Source: Epsilonproteobacteria bacterium UBA4036
GTDB lineage: Bacteria; Campylobacterota; Campylobacteria; Campylobacterales; Arcobacteraceae
Reading direction: 5' to 3'
NCBI GenBank assembly: GCA_002382325.1
Contig: DGAG01000009.1
Coordinates: 1-64,000 of the forward strand
Length of the DNA: 64,000 nucleotides
The notes beneath the pieces are model-generated. The model ran no database searches. It was not told the DNA's origin and was given only the letters and a program-made list of their open reading frames with translations. This document shows positions 42,301 to 51,948 of this stretch, piece by piece; positions within the stretch are counted from its first letter, which is position 1, and each line of letters starts with the position of its first letter. Position numbers and translations under genes: made by a program.

Positions 42301-44289
42301 TAAAATTCTGACTAGCATTGAACCAACAACATATAATGTATTGAAATTATATTTCCTAATGGCTTAAATGGTTTAGCAAAAGTTGAACCAACAACATATA
42401 ATGTATTGAAATACCTTTAAAATTGCTTCCATACATCGCATCAAAATCTTGAACCAACAACATATAATGTATTGAAATCAACGAGTCAAAGACATTAAAA
42501 AGCCCGAGGTTGATTGAACCAACAACATATAATGTATTGAAATAGATAATTTTGTGATAAATTCGTATTTTTGTTAGTTTGAACCAACAACATATAATGT
42601 ATTGAAATTATTGTTTGATGAACTGTTAGCCATTTGTGCAATGATTGAACCAACAACATATAATGTATTGAAATAGAGTAGATTATGCAAATCTTTTTAC
42701 TGTAATTGTTGAACCAACAACATATAATGTATTGAAATTGGCAAAAGGTGAGAGATTTTGCCCAAGAGTTGATTTTGAACCAACAACATATAATGTATTG
42801 AAATTTTCTAATGATGCGACACGAATTCCCTTTAAAATATTTGAACCAACAACATATAATGTATTGAAATCGACTAAACTTCTTGTCGCTTGACATAAGA
42901 GGACTATTGAACCAACAACATATAATGTATTGAAATGAACTAAGTTTTGAAGTATATAAAAGAAATAATTTTTGAACCAACAACATATAATGTATTGAAA
43001 TGCCCTGTTGGCACTGTCAACATAACCCGCCATAATTTGAACCAACAACATATAATGTATTGAAATGATAAAAACACTTGAAGAAAATATGGAATATTAT
43101 GTTGAACCAACAACATATAATGTATTGAAATTAATTCAACCTTTGTTTAATTCTTTAAGAATATTATTTGAACCAACAACATATAATGTATTGAAATAAA
43201 GAATTAAGGTCTTTATTTTCAATCGCTTTTTTTGAACCAACAACATATAATGTATTGAAATTGGCTAAAACGTAAATTGTGTCTTTATCGAGCGATATTG
43301 AACCAACAACATATAATGTATTGAAATCGTATTGCTTTGTTCGCCTCACCTGGACTTCCAATTGAACCAACAACATATAATGTATTGAAATCCATAGCTT
43401 AGTAAATGGTATGTTCGTGGTTGATGTTGAACCAACAACATATAATGTATTGAAATAGTCAAAGATTGTGCTTTTAAACTAAGTGCCAATAATTGAACCA
43501 ACAACATATAATGTATTGAAATCAACAACCACCCGTGTGGCGTTCAATGGATTGACCCTTGAACCAACAACATATAATGTATTGAAATAGGCAATCCAAT
43601 CGTCCCACGAGAAGCCCAAGCCATTGAACCAACAACATATAATGTATTGAAATTGTATAAACTCTCTAATTTCAGTAATCTCACCATTTTGAACCAACAA
43701 CATATAATGTATTGAAATCAGTAAATCTGAATAATAGAGATTGTATAACTATCTTGAACCAACAACATATAATGTATTGAAATTGACATGGAAAGACTTT
43801 TTCCTGATATGAAAAGCTATTGAACCAACAACATATAATGTATTGAAATCAACAGTTTCATGTGTTTCTCGATTCAAATATAAGATTTTGAACCAACAAC
43901 ATATAATGTATTGAAATGAAGAAAACAGTGCAACAAGACAGAGTAAAAGCAATTTGAACCAACAACATATAATGTATTGAAATAAGATAATATTTTGAGG
44001 ATAAGGGTGAGCATAGATTTGAACCAACAACATATAATGTATTGAAATGCTTTTTTAGCAATGTCGATGTTGTCGTTATTCTTTATTGAACCAACAACAT
44101 ATAATGTATTGAAATTGGAGTATTGAAGATGAAAATATGCATACAAAAACTTGAACCAACAACATATAATGTATTGAAATCAGATATTAATTACGAGCAC
44201 TACCAACAAAATAATTGAACCAACAACATATAATGTATTGAAATAGAAATGAACTCGCAAGGCTAAATCAAAAATACACTTGAACCAAC
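39389..44289 (+). CRISPR. Type I-B CRISPR array, 75 full repeats
   Basis: I counted 75 full 30-bp repeats (beginning TTGAACCAACAACATA, ending TGTATTGAAAT) starting at 39389, with spacers of 32-38 nt, mostly 35-36, plus one truncated repeat at 44280-44289 (first 10 nt only) that ends the array. All full repeats look identical except the one at 41671-41700, which has C for T at 41692. The last 8 nt, ATTGAAAT, would be the crRNA 5' handle. Several spacers recur: 40465 and 42348; 40919 and 41049; 40987 and 42285; and a two-mismatch pair at 40007 and 43654. The uniform repeats and intact adaptation genes suggest an active locus. Confidence 0.99.
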
Positions 44290-44432
44290 GTTTATTCATA
44301 CACATAGTTATAAGTATTTAAAGTTATCACATATAACACACTATTCGTGCTCCTGATTAATTCTTTGTTTTGATTTAACATAAAGATATTTTTGATAAAA
44401 TCACACATTAAATAAATCTCAAGGTTAAAGAA

Positions 44433-44633
44433 ATGCAACTCATTATCAATGGTGAAACCAAAGAGTTTGACGAGGGAACTTCTTTGCAAAGTGTGATTAC
44501 CGCTTTACAAATAGAAGACAAAGTGATGGCAGCAGCTGTTAATATGCAAATCGTTAAAAAAGATGACTGGTCGAATTTCCGACTTAATGACAGCGATAAA
44601 TTAGAACTTCTACAATTTGTAGGTGGCGGATGA
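44433..44633 (+). CDS. thiS: ThiS-like sulphur carrier protein
   Basis: A 66-residue ubiquitin-fold protein starting MQLIINGETKEFDEGTSLQS and ending ELLQFVGGG. The C-terminal Gly-Gly is thiocarboxylated and donates sulphur for the thiazole ring of thiamine. VMAAAVNMQIVKKDDW is typical of ThiS. Its stop overlaps the next gene (ATGA), a molybdopterin enzyme. A MoaD role is therefore an alternative, but the sequence fits ThiS better. Confidence 0.8.
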   Translation: MQLIINGETKEFDEGTSLQSVITALQIEDKVMAAAVNMQIVKKDDWSNFRLNDSDKLELLQFVGGG

Positions 44634-46717
44634 GTATGATTTCTGATATTAACTCAGTTTGTACCTATTGTGGAGTGGGATGTGATATTACAGCCCAAGT
44701 TCAAGACAATAAGATTTTAAAAATTTATGCTCAAAATGATGGCTATGTTTCTCAAGGGAAACTCTGTATTAAAGGGAAAAGTGGATTTGATTTTGTTCAC
44801 AGTCCTACACGTATTCGAAATTGTCGAGTCAAAAAAAGTTTTATTGAAAACAATTTAGAAGCCCTGCCTCGAGAGTTAAAGGCACGGGCAAAAACGCTTA
44901 AAGAGTTTGATGAAACCTATTTTGAAACACCGTATGAATTTACGACCTCATTGGCCGCGTGGAAACTTTTGGAAATCAAAGAGAAATATGGTCGTCATGC
45001 TTTTTGTGGAATGGGAGGGGCAAGAACTTCTTGTGAAAGCTCTTACATGTTCCAAAAATTTGTACGTGTTGCGATGGAGTCTCCTCATGTGGATAATTGT
45101 GCCAGAGTATGTCACAGTCCCAGTCTTAAAGGGATGAAAACAGCCATTGGGGAAGGAGCCGCTACGAATCCTTATGATGATATTTTTCAAACCCAAAATA
45201 TTATTGTTATGGGTTCAAATACAACCGAAGCTCACCCCATAGTTGCCAATCGAATCATCAAAGCAGCACGAGATAAAACGGCGAGTTTAAGTGTCATTGA
45301 TGTACGACAAATCCAATTGGGTAAATTTGCTCAGCATGAAATGGTTATTCCTTATGAAGCCAATTTATTGGTTTTAAATATGATGGCGTACGTTATTTTA
45401 AGTGAAAAGTTATACAACAATGAGTTTATTGATACTCGCTGTAAAGAGTTTGAGTCCTATAAAGAATCGATTTTAAATGATGAGTTTGCTAACCCAGAAT
45501 ATATGAAAAATATTGAAGGTTATGAAATTCTATCGGAACAAATTCCTCATGTTGCACGAGAATATGCCACAAAAAAATCGATGTTTTTTTGGGGATTGGG
45601 CATTACGGAGCATTTAGATGGTTCGTATGCAGTTATGGCTATTGTTAATCTTGCCATGATGACAGGAAATATTGGCAAAACGGGTGCGGGATTGATGCCA
45701 TTGCGTGGTCAAAACAACGTACAAGGTGCCTGTGATACAGGCTGTTTACCCTACTTTGATCCCGATTACAAAACACCCAAAGAAATTGGACTTATGACTC
45801 CAGAGCTTATTGATGAGATGATTGCAGGAAAAATTAAAGCCATGTACGTCATGGGAGAAGATATTGCCCATATTCATCCCAATCAAAATAAAGTGCATAA
45901 TGCGTTAAAAAACTTAGAAGTGATTATTTCAAATGAACTGTTTATGAATGAAATTACCCAAAAAGCAGACATTGTATTTGGGGTAAAATCAGCTTATGAA
46001 AAAGTGGGTGTGTATGTCAATGCCATGCGACGACTTCACCTTTCTCAGCCACTTGTTGAAGCCAATATGCCCGATGACTGGGAAGTTTTACGAGACATTG
46101 AAAACAAAATCACGGGTAACTTTGTCTATGAAAACAGTGAAGACGTTTGGAATGAAGCCAAAGAAGCCGTCGGTACACGATACAGTGGTGCAACGTATCA
46201 TAAATTATCCAAAAATAGAAATCGAGGAATGCAATGGCCTATTGCTAAAGAGGATACTCCTATTTTACATTTGGAACAATTTAGAACCGAAGACGGGAAA
46301 GGGACTTTTTATTATCATCAATATCAATTAAGAGAACAGATTGAAAAACTGGTCAAAAAACAAACATTTGCAAAAAACGAGTTCTATTTAACCACAGGGC
46401 GAACCATTGTTCATTATAACAATGCAGCTCAAACCGTGCAAAGCGAAAACCTCAACAGCAAATACGATAAAGATATTGTATTAGCCAGTATTGAAGATAA
46501 AGAACGAATTGGAAGTGAGCATATTATTTTAAAATCACCTTACGGTGAAAGTGGTATATTGCCTGTGAAATATGTCAAAACCATCAAACCTAATACTTTG
46601 TTTACCACATTTCATCACGCGGCTTCAAAAGTCAACTTTTTATTTGGAGATGAGTGTGATGAACTGATTATGACCGCACGTTTTAAATCTGTGAAAGTTG
46701 AAGTTGAGTCGGTCTAA
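44630..46717 (+). CDS. Formate dehydrogenase-like molybdopterin oxidoreductase, catalytic subunit
   Basis: A 695-residue enzyme of the DMSO-reductase superfamily. The N-terminal [4Fe-4S] ligands are CTYCGVGC followed by GKLCIKG (about residues 11-50). The active-site region reads NCARVCHSPSLKGM, where Cys takes the place of the selenocysteine in E. coli FdhF. MPLRGQNNVQGACDTG is the pterin-binding block, and the C-terminal cofactor domain has FYLTTGRTIVHYNNAAQT. It lacks a Tat signal, so it is probably cytoplasmic. No electron-transfer subunit is adjacent. Formate is the likeliest substrate, though related enzymes act on other substrates. Confidence 0.82.
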   Translation: MSMISDINSVCTYCGVGCDITAQVQDNKILKIYAQNDGYVSQGKLCIKGKSGFDFVHSPTRIRNCRVKKSFIENNLEALPRELKARAKTLKEFDETYFETPYEFTTSLAAWKLLEIKEKYGRHAFCGMGGARTSCESSYMFQKFVRVAMESPHVDNCARVCHSPSLKGMKTAIGEGAATNPYDDIFQTQNIIVMGSNTTEAHPIVANRIIKAARDKTASLSVIDVRQIQLGKFAQHEMVIPYEANLLVLNMMAYVILSEKLYNNEFIDTRCKEFESYKESILNDEFANPEYMKNIEGYEILSEQIPHVAREYATKKSMFFWGLGITEHLDGSYAVMAIVNLAMMTGNIGKTGAGLMPLRGQNNVQGACDTGCLPYFDPDYKTPKEIGLMTPELIDEMIAGKIKAMYVMGEDIAHIHPNQNKVHNALKNLEVIISNELFMNEITQKADIVFGVKSAYEKVGVYVNAMRRLHLSQPLVEANMPDDWEVLRDIENKITGNFVYENSEDVWNEAKEAVGTRYSGATYHKLSKNRNRGMQWPIAKEDTPILHLEQFRTEDGKGTFYYHQYQLREQIEKLVKKQTFAKNEFYLTTGRTIVHYNNAAQTVQSENLNSKYDKDIVLASIEDKERIGSEHIILKSPYGESGILPVKYVKTIKPNTLFTTFHHAASKVNFLFGDECDELIMTARFKSVKVEVESV

Positions 46718-47036
46718 AGGGGATATCGCCGAACAAAAATCGTGTGAATTTTTACGTTCACACGGCTTTACAATTATTGAACAAAACTTCTATGCCAAAA
46801 AACTGGGAGAGATAGATATTATTGCTTCCAAAGAGGAGGTTTATCATTTTTGTGAAGTTAAATCTGCCCAAGATTTTGAAACAGCAGTTAATAATATAAG
46901 TCCCTCAAAACTCTCCAAACTCAAACGCAGTGTTGAATACTATATCCAAACCAAAAAACTCAATACAGCGTATGTGATTGATGCCTTAATTGTGGTAGAC
47001 AATCACATTGAGTTTTTGGAAAATATTACGCTTTAG
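46698..47036 (+). CDS. YraN/UPF0102-family endonuclease-like protein
   Basis: A 112-residue protein with a Holliday-junction-resolvase-like fold. Visible motifs are KGDIAEQKSCEFLRSHGFTI and IEQNFYAKKLGEIDIIASK, with the catalytic pattern E-ID-F-EVK completed by HFCEVKSA. The start is probably TTG at 46698, inside the end of the preceding gene; no ATG is available upstream of the motif. The function of the family is unknown. It converges on the DUF502 gene, with an 11-nt overlap of the 3' ends. Confidence 0.85.
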   Translation: MKLSRSKGDIAEQKSCEFLRSHGFTIIEQNFYAKKLGEIDIIASKEEVYHFCEVKSAQDFETAVNNISPSKLSKLKRSVEYYIQTKKLNTAYVIDALIVVDNHIEFLENITL

Positions 47037-47703
47037 TCTCTTGTAAAAAACTCTCTAAAGTTCTAAACTCATCAAGTTTTTTGGGTTCTATTTTTAGAAT
47101 CTCTGCCAATGATTTTACGCCCATAGACAATAAATACTGTAAATTGGTATCAAACGTAGCCTCTTCTATGACAAAAATTTTATCTTTATGCACTTCAAAC
47201 ATATAACCCCCATTGGGAATAGGTGTCATTGAAAGCGTTACGGTATAATGATCTTTTAAAATACTTTGTTTGGTTGAATACATTAATCCAATGTTATACC
47301 CTTCTTGTGCAAACCCCCGAATAAGAACAACTAAAACTTTCTTTTCACCCGATTTAGAGGTATTAAAAATATCAATTAACTCTTTAATCGTCGCATAACC
47401 TGGGATTTTTCGGTAAACCTTTTCAATGACATCACCCAAACGTGTTTCAACAAAAATTCCTACAATATAGGCAATAACGCCCAACAGTAAAACACCAAAA
47501 ATTGTCCATAAAAAAGGTGAGCTTTCAATATTAAAGCCAATGGAATTAAACAAAAAAGAGGTTAAGGAACTGATGTTATCGTAAATCCATAGAACGATTA
47601 ATGTAACAGCAACAATGGGTGCGAGCCAAAATAATCCTTTGATGATAATAGAAAGCACATGACTCTTACTCGAATAAAAAAAGTATTTCAATTTTTGTGG
47701 CAT
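47026..47703 (-). CDS. DUF502 family membrane protein
   Basis: A 225-residue protein with two transmembrane helices: about residues 18-40 (IIIKGLFWLAPIVAVTLIVL) and 62-85 (PFLWTIFGVLLLGVIAYIVG). The DUF502 marks are KVYRKIPGYATIKELIDIFN and FEVHKDKIFVIEEATFDTNL. The family is widespread and uncharacterised. It lies between convergent yraN and the divergently transcribed antiporter gene. Confidence 0.82.
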   Translation of the reverse strand: MPQKLKYFFYSSKSHVLSIIIKGLFWLAPIVAVTLIVLWIYDNISSLTSFLFNSIGFNIESSPFLWTIFGVLLLGVIAYIVGIFVETRLGDVIEKVYRKIPGYATIKELIDIFNTSKSGEKKVLVVLIRGFAQEGYNIGLMYSTKQSILKDHYTVTLSMTPIPNGGYMFEVHKDKIFVIEEATFDTNLQYLLSMGVKSLAEILKIEPKKLDEFRTLESFLQETKA

Positions 47704-47805
47704 TTTAATCCTTGGTAATTTAGTACAAAAAGAATAATAACATATTTGTATACAAACTATACAAAAAAGAGGCTCTTATTTTCCCAATCTTTGCTAAAAT
47801 ATCGT

Positions 47806-49404
47806 ATGAATTCAATTTTAATTATTATCTTTATTTCTTTAGCCATTGCTACGGTGTTGAACCTTATTTTAAAAAAATTATCGGTTTCTCATATTATTGG
47901 TTATATTATGACAGGGACGATTATTAGTACTCTGTTTGATTTTAACTTAGAAACCAACTTAGAAGCGTTAAATTTGATTGCTGAGTTTGGAATCGTTTTT
48001 TTAATGTTTACCATTGGGCTTGAAATGTCCGTTTCTAAACTTAAAAAAATGAAAGAGATTCTTTTTCTTAATGGCTTTTTACAAGTGGGATTAAGTGCAG
48101 CAATTATTTTTCTTATTTCTCATTTTATGTTTCATATAGATATCAGTTCATCTTTGATTATTGCTTTGGCGTTTTCACTCTCATCAACCGCCATTGTACT
48201 GACATATTTAAAACAATCCAAAGATATCTATACCCCTTATGGAGAAAAATCAACGGCCATTTTAATCTTCCAAGATTTAGCCGTTATTCCCATTTTACTG
48301 TTAATCAGCTTTTTATCCAACGATACATTAAGTTTAAGCCAAGTCGTATTTAATACCTTTCTTGGTGCTTTAATTGTCATTGTTTTTATGTTTACCATTG
48401 GCAAAAAAATTGTTAATGGCTTGTTGCAATTTTCATCTCAAGCCAAGCTGGAAGAGCTTTTTTTAGGCTCAGTTTTATCCATTGTCATCGGGGCTTCATT
48501 ACTGGCACATGAAATGGGATTTACCTACTCTTTAGGAGCTTTTATTGCAGGAATGATTATTGCGGAAACCTCTTATCATGTTAAAGTTGAATCCGATATT
48601 GCTTCGTATAAAGATTTGTTATTGGGGGCATTTTTCTTTTATGTAGGGACTAAAATTGATATTCTTTTTTTAATGAGCAATTTGCACTACGTTTTACTGA
48701 TTTTTTTAGGTGTCATGCTGATTAAAGCCTTGATTGTCTATCTCATTATCAAACGAAAAGCCAATAAAAGTGACAGTATCAAAGCCTCTTTAGCTTTATG
48801 TCAAATAGGCGAGTTCTCTTTTGCTGTTTTTGCTTTAGCCTCAAGCCAAAACTTACTCTCTGAAGAGTTGAGCAAGTTTTTAATTTTAGTTACGGTTTTA
48901 TCCATGATTATTACTCCATTTATTGTCAATAATATCTATAAATTGGCTTCATACTTTGTCGTAGAGTTTTTTGAATCGGATAAAATTACTCCTATTAGTG
49001 CAAAAAATCATATCATTATTTGTGGTTTCTCAACATTGGGACGAATTATTGCCAATTCTTTGGAAGAAAAAAAGATTCAATTTGTCATTATTTCTGATGA
49101 TTTACGGCATGTATTACTTGCACGAAAACGGGGTTATATGGCATATTTTGGACACTTAGATAAATTGCCTGTTTTAGAATCGCTTAAAGCCGATGAAGCA
49201 CGAAGTATTATTATAACCCTTAATAATATCAGTAAAAAACGATTGATTTGCGAAGCCGTTTTAGCTTTTGATGCCAATGCCAATTTGGTGGTTAAAATTG
49301 ACACCATTGATGAAAGAAAAGAGTTAAAAGATTTAAACATCAAAACCTTTGTTCATGCACAACAAGAAGTCGCTCATCTCTTAGTTGAAAAAAGCATACA
49401 ATAA
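47806..49404 (+). CDS. Kef-type cation/proton antiporter with RCK (TrkA-N) domain
   Basis: About 532 residues starting at ATG 47806. The longer frame from 47746 would add a hydrophilic 20-residue extension not typical of the family. About 12 transmembrane helices (to about residue 375) form the monovalent cation:proton antiporter-2 domain, with GYIMTGTIIS, IGLEMSVSKLKKMKEI, ALAFSLSSTAIVLTYL and FQDLAVIPILLL. The cytoplasmic C-terminus has the nucleotide-binding HIIICGFSTLGRIIANSLEE and ends in RCK strands. It probably exports potassium or sodium in response to stress. No KefF/KefG-type partner is adjacent. Confidence 0.9.
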   Translation: MNSILIIIFISLAIATVLNLILKKLSVSHIIGYIMTGTIISTLFDFNLETNLEALNLIAEFGIVFLMFTIGLEMSVSKLKKMKEILFLNGFLQVGLSAAIIFLISHFMFHIDISSSLIIALAFSLSSTAIVLTYLKQSKDIYTPYGEKSTAILIFQDLAVIPILLLISFLSNDTLSLSQVVFNTFLGALIVIVFMFTIGKKIVNGLLQFSSQAKLEELFLGSVLSIVIGASLLAHEMGFTYSLGAFIAGMIIAETSYHVKVESDIASYKDLLLGAFFFYVGTKIDILFLMSNLHYVLLIFLGVMLIKALIVYLIIKRKANKSDSIKASLALCQIGEFSFAVFALASSQNLLSEELSKFLILVTVLSMIITPFIVNNIYKLASYFVVEFFESDKITPISAKNHIIICGFSTLGRIIANSLEEKKIQFVIISDDLRHVLLARKRGYMAYFGHLDKLPVLESLKADEARSIIITLNNISKKRLICEAVLAFDANANLVVKIDTIDERKELKDLNIKTFVHAQQEVAHLLVEKSIQ

Positions 49405-49423
49405 TACCTATGAACCTTTGGCA

Positions 49424-50599
49424 TTAATAGTGAATTTTCAATACTCTTTTTGCTCCAAATAATAAGGCGATTCCTCCTATAATAATCACAGCAGTAACAT
49501 ACAAAGCATAATTGTAATTCCCCGACCAATCGGTTAAAACCACCGCATACAAAGGAGCAATAACTTGCCCTATTCCATAAGCTGTTGTTAACGCACCCAT
49601 TAAAATCACGGGATTATTACCGGCTAATTTCCCACCTAAACTCATAAACAATGCCACTAAACCAACAAAGGTTCCTCCGTAAAATACACCGGATAAAATA
49701 TTCAAAAAAGGATGTGCCGTTACAGCAGGAATCAACACTCCCACGGCTTGAATACTCATGGCAATGATAATAATATTGACATACCCAAACGAAGCGGCCA
49801 ATCTCATCCAAAGGATACAAGAAAAAATACCTGAAATTCCAACAATTAACCACGTAAGTTCACCTAAGCCTTCTAAGCCTTCAATGGAGTTGATAATATC
49901 CGGCAAAAAGGTTCCTTGAATAACAAAGCCTACGCCTTCGGTGAAATAAGCGGCAATTAATACAATGACAAAAACAGAAAAAATGGATTTATCGATTTTA
50001 TGCTTTTGCGTATGAGAGGTTTGTGTTTTATCAAAATCCAAAATATACAAAGGATACAGGGCAATTACTGCTCCAAAAAGCGTCAATACCATCCAAGTAT
50101 CTTGCCAAGAACCTTCATAGGCAAAGACAAGTCGAGTTACGATATCACAAACGGCAATTGAAAAGCCTATTCCACTAAAATGTATTCCCATGGCTTTGGT
50201 TTTATCCTCAAATTTGAGTTTACTCATAACAATAGCTGAACCCACTACTAAGCCCATAGCAGCAGCAAACCCTGCAATTATACGAGAAATAAACCAAATC
50301 ACTTCATGGGTGGTAGTCGCTAAGACCAATGTCATTAAAATGGCTAATACCAATCCTATACGAAACCACTTAACTTTGCTTTGCATATCTTTAATAAATA
50401 TGGCAAAAATTGACCCACTTAAATAGCCTACAAAATTCACCGAAGCCAAAACACCGGCAAAAGTAAGCGTTAATTGCTCTTCAAGCATACTAGGCAGCAA
50501 TGAAGTAAAAACAAATCGAGCCACACCAACACCAACAATAAGGGCAATAATTCCTGCAATAATAATATTGGTATTGCTGTTTTTATCTAAAAAATTCAT
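49424..50599 (-). CDS. MFS transporter, YbfB/YjiJ family
   Basis: A protein of about 392 residues. ATG 50599 (MNFLDKNSNTNIIIAGIIAL) is taken as the start because AGAGGA lies 7 nt upstream; the frame extends further to 50776, but that part is not membrane-like. Twelve hydrophobic helices are visible. GVGVARFVFTSLLPSM at the start, VGYLSGSIFAIFIKD and YGIGQVIAPLYAVV fit the YbfB/YjiJ subgroup of the major facilitator superfamily. The substrate is unknown. It is transcribed away from bioF, with which it shares a 240-bp promoter region. Confidence 0.85.
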   Translation of the reverse strand: MNFLDKNSNTNIIIAGIIALIVGVGVARFVFTSLLPSMLEEQLTLTFAGVLASVNFVGYLSGSIFAIFIKDMQSKVKWFRIGLVLAILMTLVLATTTHEVIWFISRIIAGFAAAMGLVVGSAIVMSKLKFEDKTKAMGIHFSGIGFSIAVCDIVTRLVFAYEGSWQDTWMVLTLFGAVIALYPLYILDFDKTQTSHTQKHKIDKSIFSVFVIVLIAAYFTEGVGFVIQGTFLPDIINSIEGLEGLGELTWLIVGISGIFSCILWMRLAASFGYVNIIIIAMSIQAVGVLIPAVTAHPFLNILSGVFYGGTFVGLVALFMSLGGKLAGNNPVILMGALTTAYGIGQVIAPLYAVVLTDWSGNYNYALYVTAVIIIGGIALLFGAKRVLKIHY

Positions 50600-50842
50600 A
50601 AAAATCCTCTGGATATGAGTTGAAGAAAACGAATGAGTGTGAAAAATTAAATGAATTCTTGAACTGCTTCTTATGCCGTAAAAGCAGCAAGAAATTTCAT
50701 TTAACCTAAACCTATATGATTTAAAATATGGAAGTTTGTATATCAACACTGTAAATGTAACACAGCATTGTAGCAAAAAAATAGCTTTTTAAAAAATTTA
50801 TAATAATTTGGATATAATATTGTATTAATCTTAGGAGTTTTT

Positions 50843-51946
50843 TTGTACGACAAAGAGATAAATGCCATAAAAAAAGCCAATCGTTACCGTCAAAGAACCA
50901 TTTCCAATGAATTTCTCATCGATGCTGCTTCCAATGACTACTTGGGGTTAGCTTCCAATCGTATTTTGTTTGATAATGCCTACCAAAGGGTTGCTAAACA
51001 CTCTTTTCATGCTCCAAAATCCTCTTTACTGGTCAATGGGTACACCTCTATTCATCAAGAGTTTGAAAAAGCCTTATGTCAAGCCAATGGTTTTGAAGAG
51101 GGCATTGTTCTTGGCAGTGGTTTTTTAGCCAACCTTTCACTCATTGAGGCCTTAGTCCGCAAAAAAGATATTTTGTTTATGGATGAAGAGTATCACGCCA
51201 GTGGAATGGTTGCAACACGCCTGTTAAATAAAAGCCAAGTCTTTTTTTTCAAACACAATGATGCCCAAGATTTAAAGCACCTTTTAGAACAACTTGATTT
51301 AAACAAATATCATCGTATTATCATTGCCATTGAAGGAGTTTACTCCATGCATGGAGATATCGCTTCAAAAGAGATTTTTGATTTAGCCGATAAATACGAT
51401 GCTCTTTTAATTGTTGATGAAGCTCACAGCAGTGGCGTTATTGGAGAGAACCTTTTGGGAGTTTTTGATTATTATAATATCGTCCCAAAACATAATCACA
51501 TCAAAATGGGTACATTGGGAAAAGCGTATGGCAGTTACGGTGCTTATATCTTGGCATCTTTTGAAATTATTGATTTTTTACTTAATAAAGCCAAAGCCAT
51601 TATTTATACCACCGCGTTATCACTCTTTGATACAGCCCTTGGTCATGAGTCACTTAACTTTATTTTAGCCCATAAAAAAGAGTTCAAAACAAAAATACAA
51701 AAAAATCTGCAGATTATCAAAGAGCATTTGCATATCCCATCCCAAAGTCTGATTATTCCTATTACTGTAGGCGATAATCAAAGTGTTTTAGAAATCCAAA
51801 AAAATTTGAAAACCCTAGGTTTTGCTGTGGGTGCTATAAGACAACCCACAGTTAAAAAAGCTATAATTAGAGTCATTGCAAAAACCGATATTGCAGAGCA
51901 TGACTTGATTAATCTATCAAAATATTTATACCAACACAGAGGTTAA
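50843..51946 (+). CDS. bioF: 8-amino-7-oxononanoate synthase-like PLP enzyme
   Basis: A 367-residue alpha-oxoamine synthase. BioF condenses pimeloyl-ACP (or CoA) with alanine in biotin synthesis. Marks are NDYLGLASNRILFDNAY, HAPKSSLLVNGYTSIHQEFE, IAIEGVYSMHGDIASKEIFD, IVDEAHSSGVIGENLLG and the Schiff-base Lys in MGTLGKAYGSYGAYI. The start is TTG at 50843 with TAGGAG 9 nt upstream. A 2-amino-3-ketobutyrate CoA ligase is the main alternative. The carbonic anhydrase gene follows after 2 nt. Confidence 0.85.
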   Translation: MYDKEINAIKKANRYRQRTISNEFLIDAASNDYLGLASNRILFDNAYQRVAKHSFHAPKSSLLVNGYTSIHQEFEKALCQANGFEEGIVLGSGFLANLSLIEALVRKKDILFMDEEYHASGMVATRLLNKSQVFFFKHNDAQDLKHLLEQLDLNKYHRIIIAIEGVYSMHGDIASKEIFDLADKYDALLIVDEAHSSGVIGENLLGVFDYYNIVPKHNHIKMGTLGKAYGSYGAYILASFEIIDFLLNKAKAIIYTTALSLFDTALGHESLNFILAHKKEFKTKIQKNLQIIKEHLHIPSQSLIIPITVGDNQSVLEIQKNLKTLGFAVGAIRQPTVKKAIIRVIAKTDIAEHDLINLSKYLYQHRG

Positions 51947-51948
51947 CC

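Noticed and set aside
39895..44146. Many minus-strand open frames of 60-160 codons across the CRISPR array
   Set aside because: They are read through the repeats, giving the same short peptides (FNTLYVVGS, FQYIICCWF, ISIHYMLLVQ) again and again, and have no ribosome binding sites.
47746..47805. Longer start for the Kef-type antiporter
   Set aside because: The extra 20 residues are hydrophilic and precede what is clearly the first membrane helix of the family; ATG 47806 fits better.
50600..50776. Longer start for the MFS transporter
   Set aside because: The added 59 residues are not membrane-like, and AGAGGA stands right before ATG 50599.
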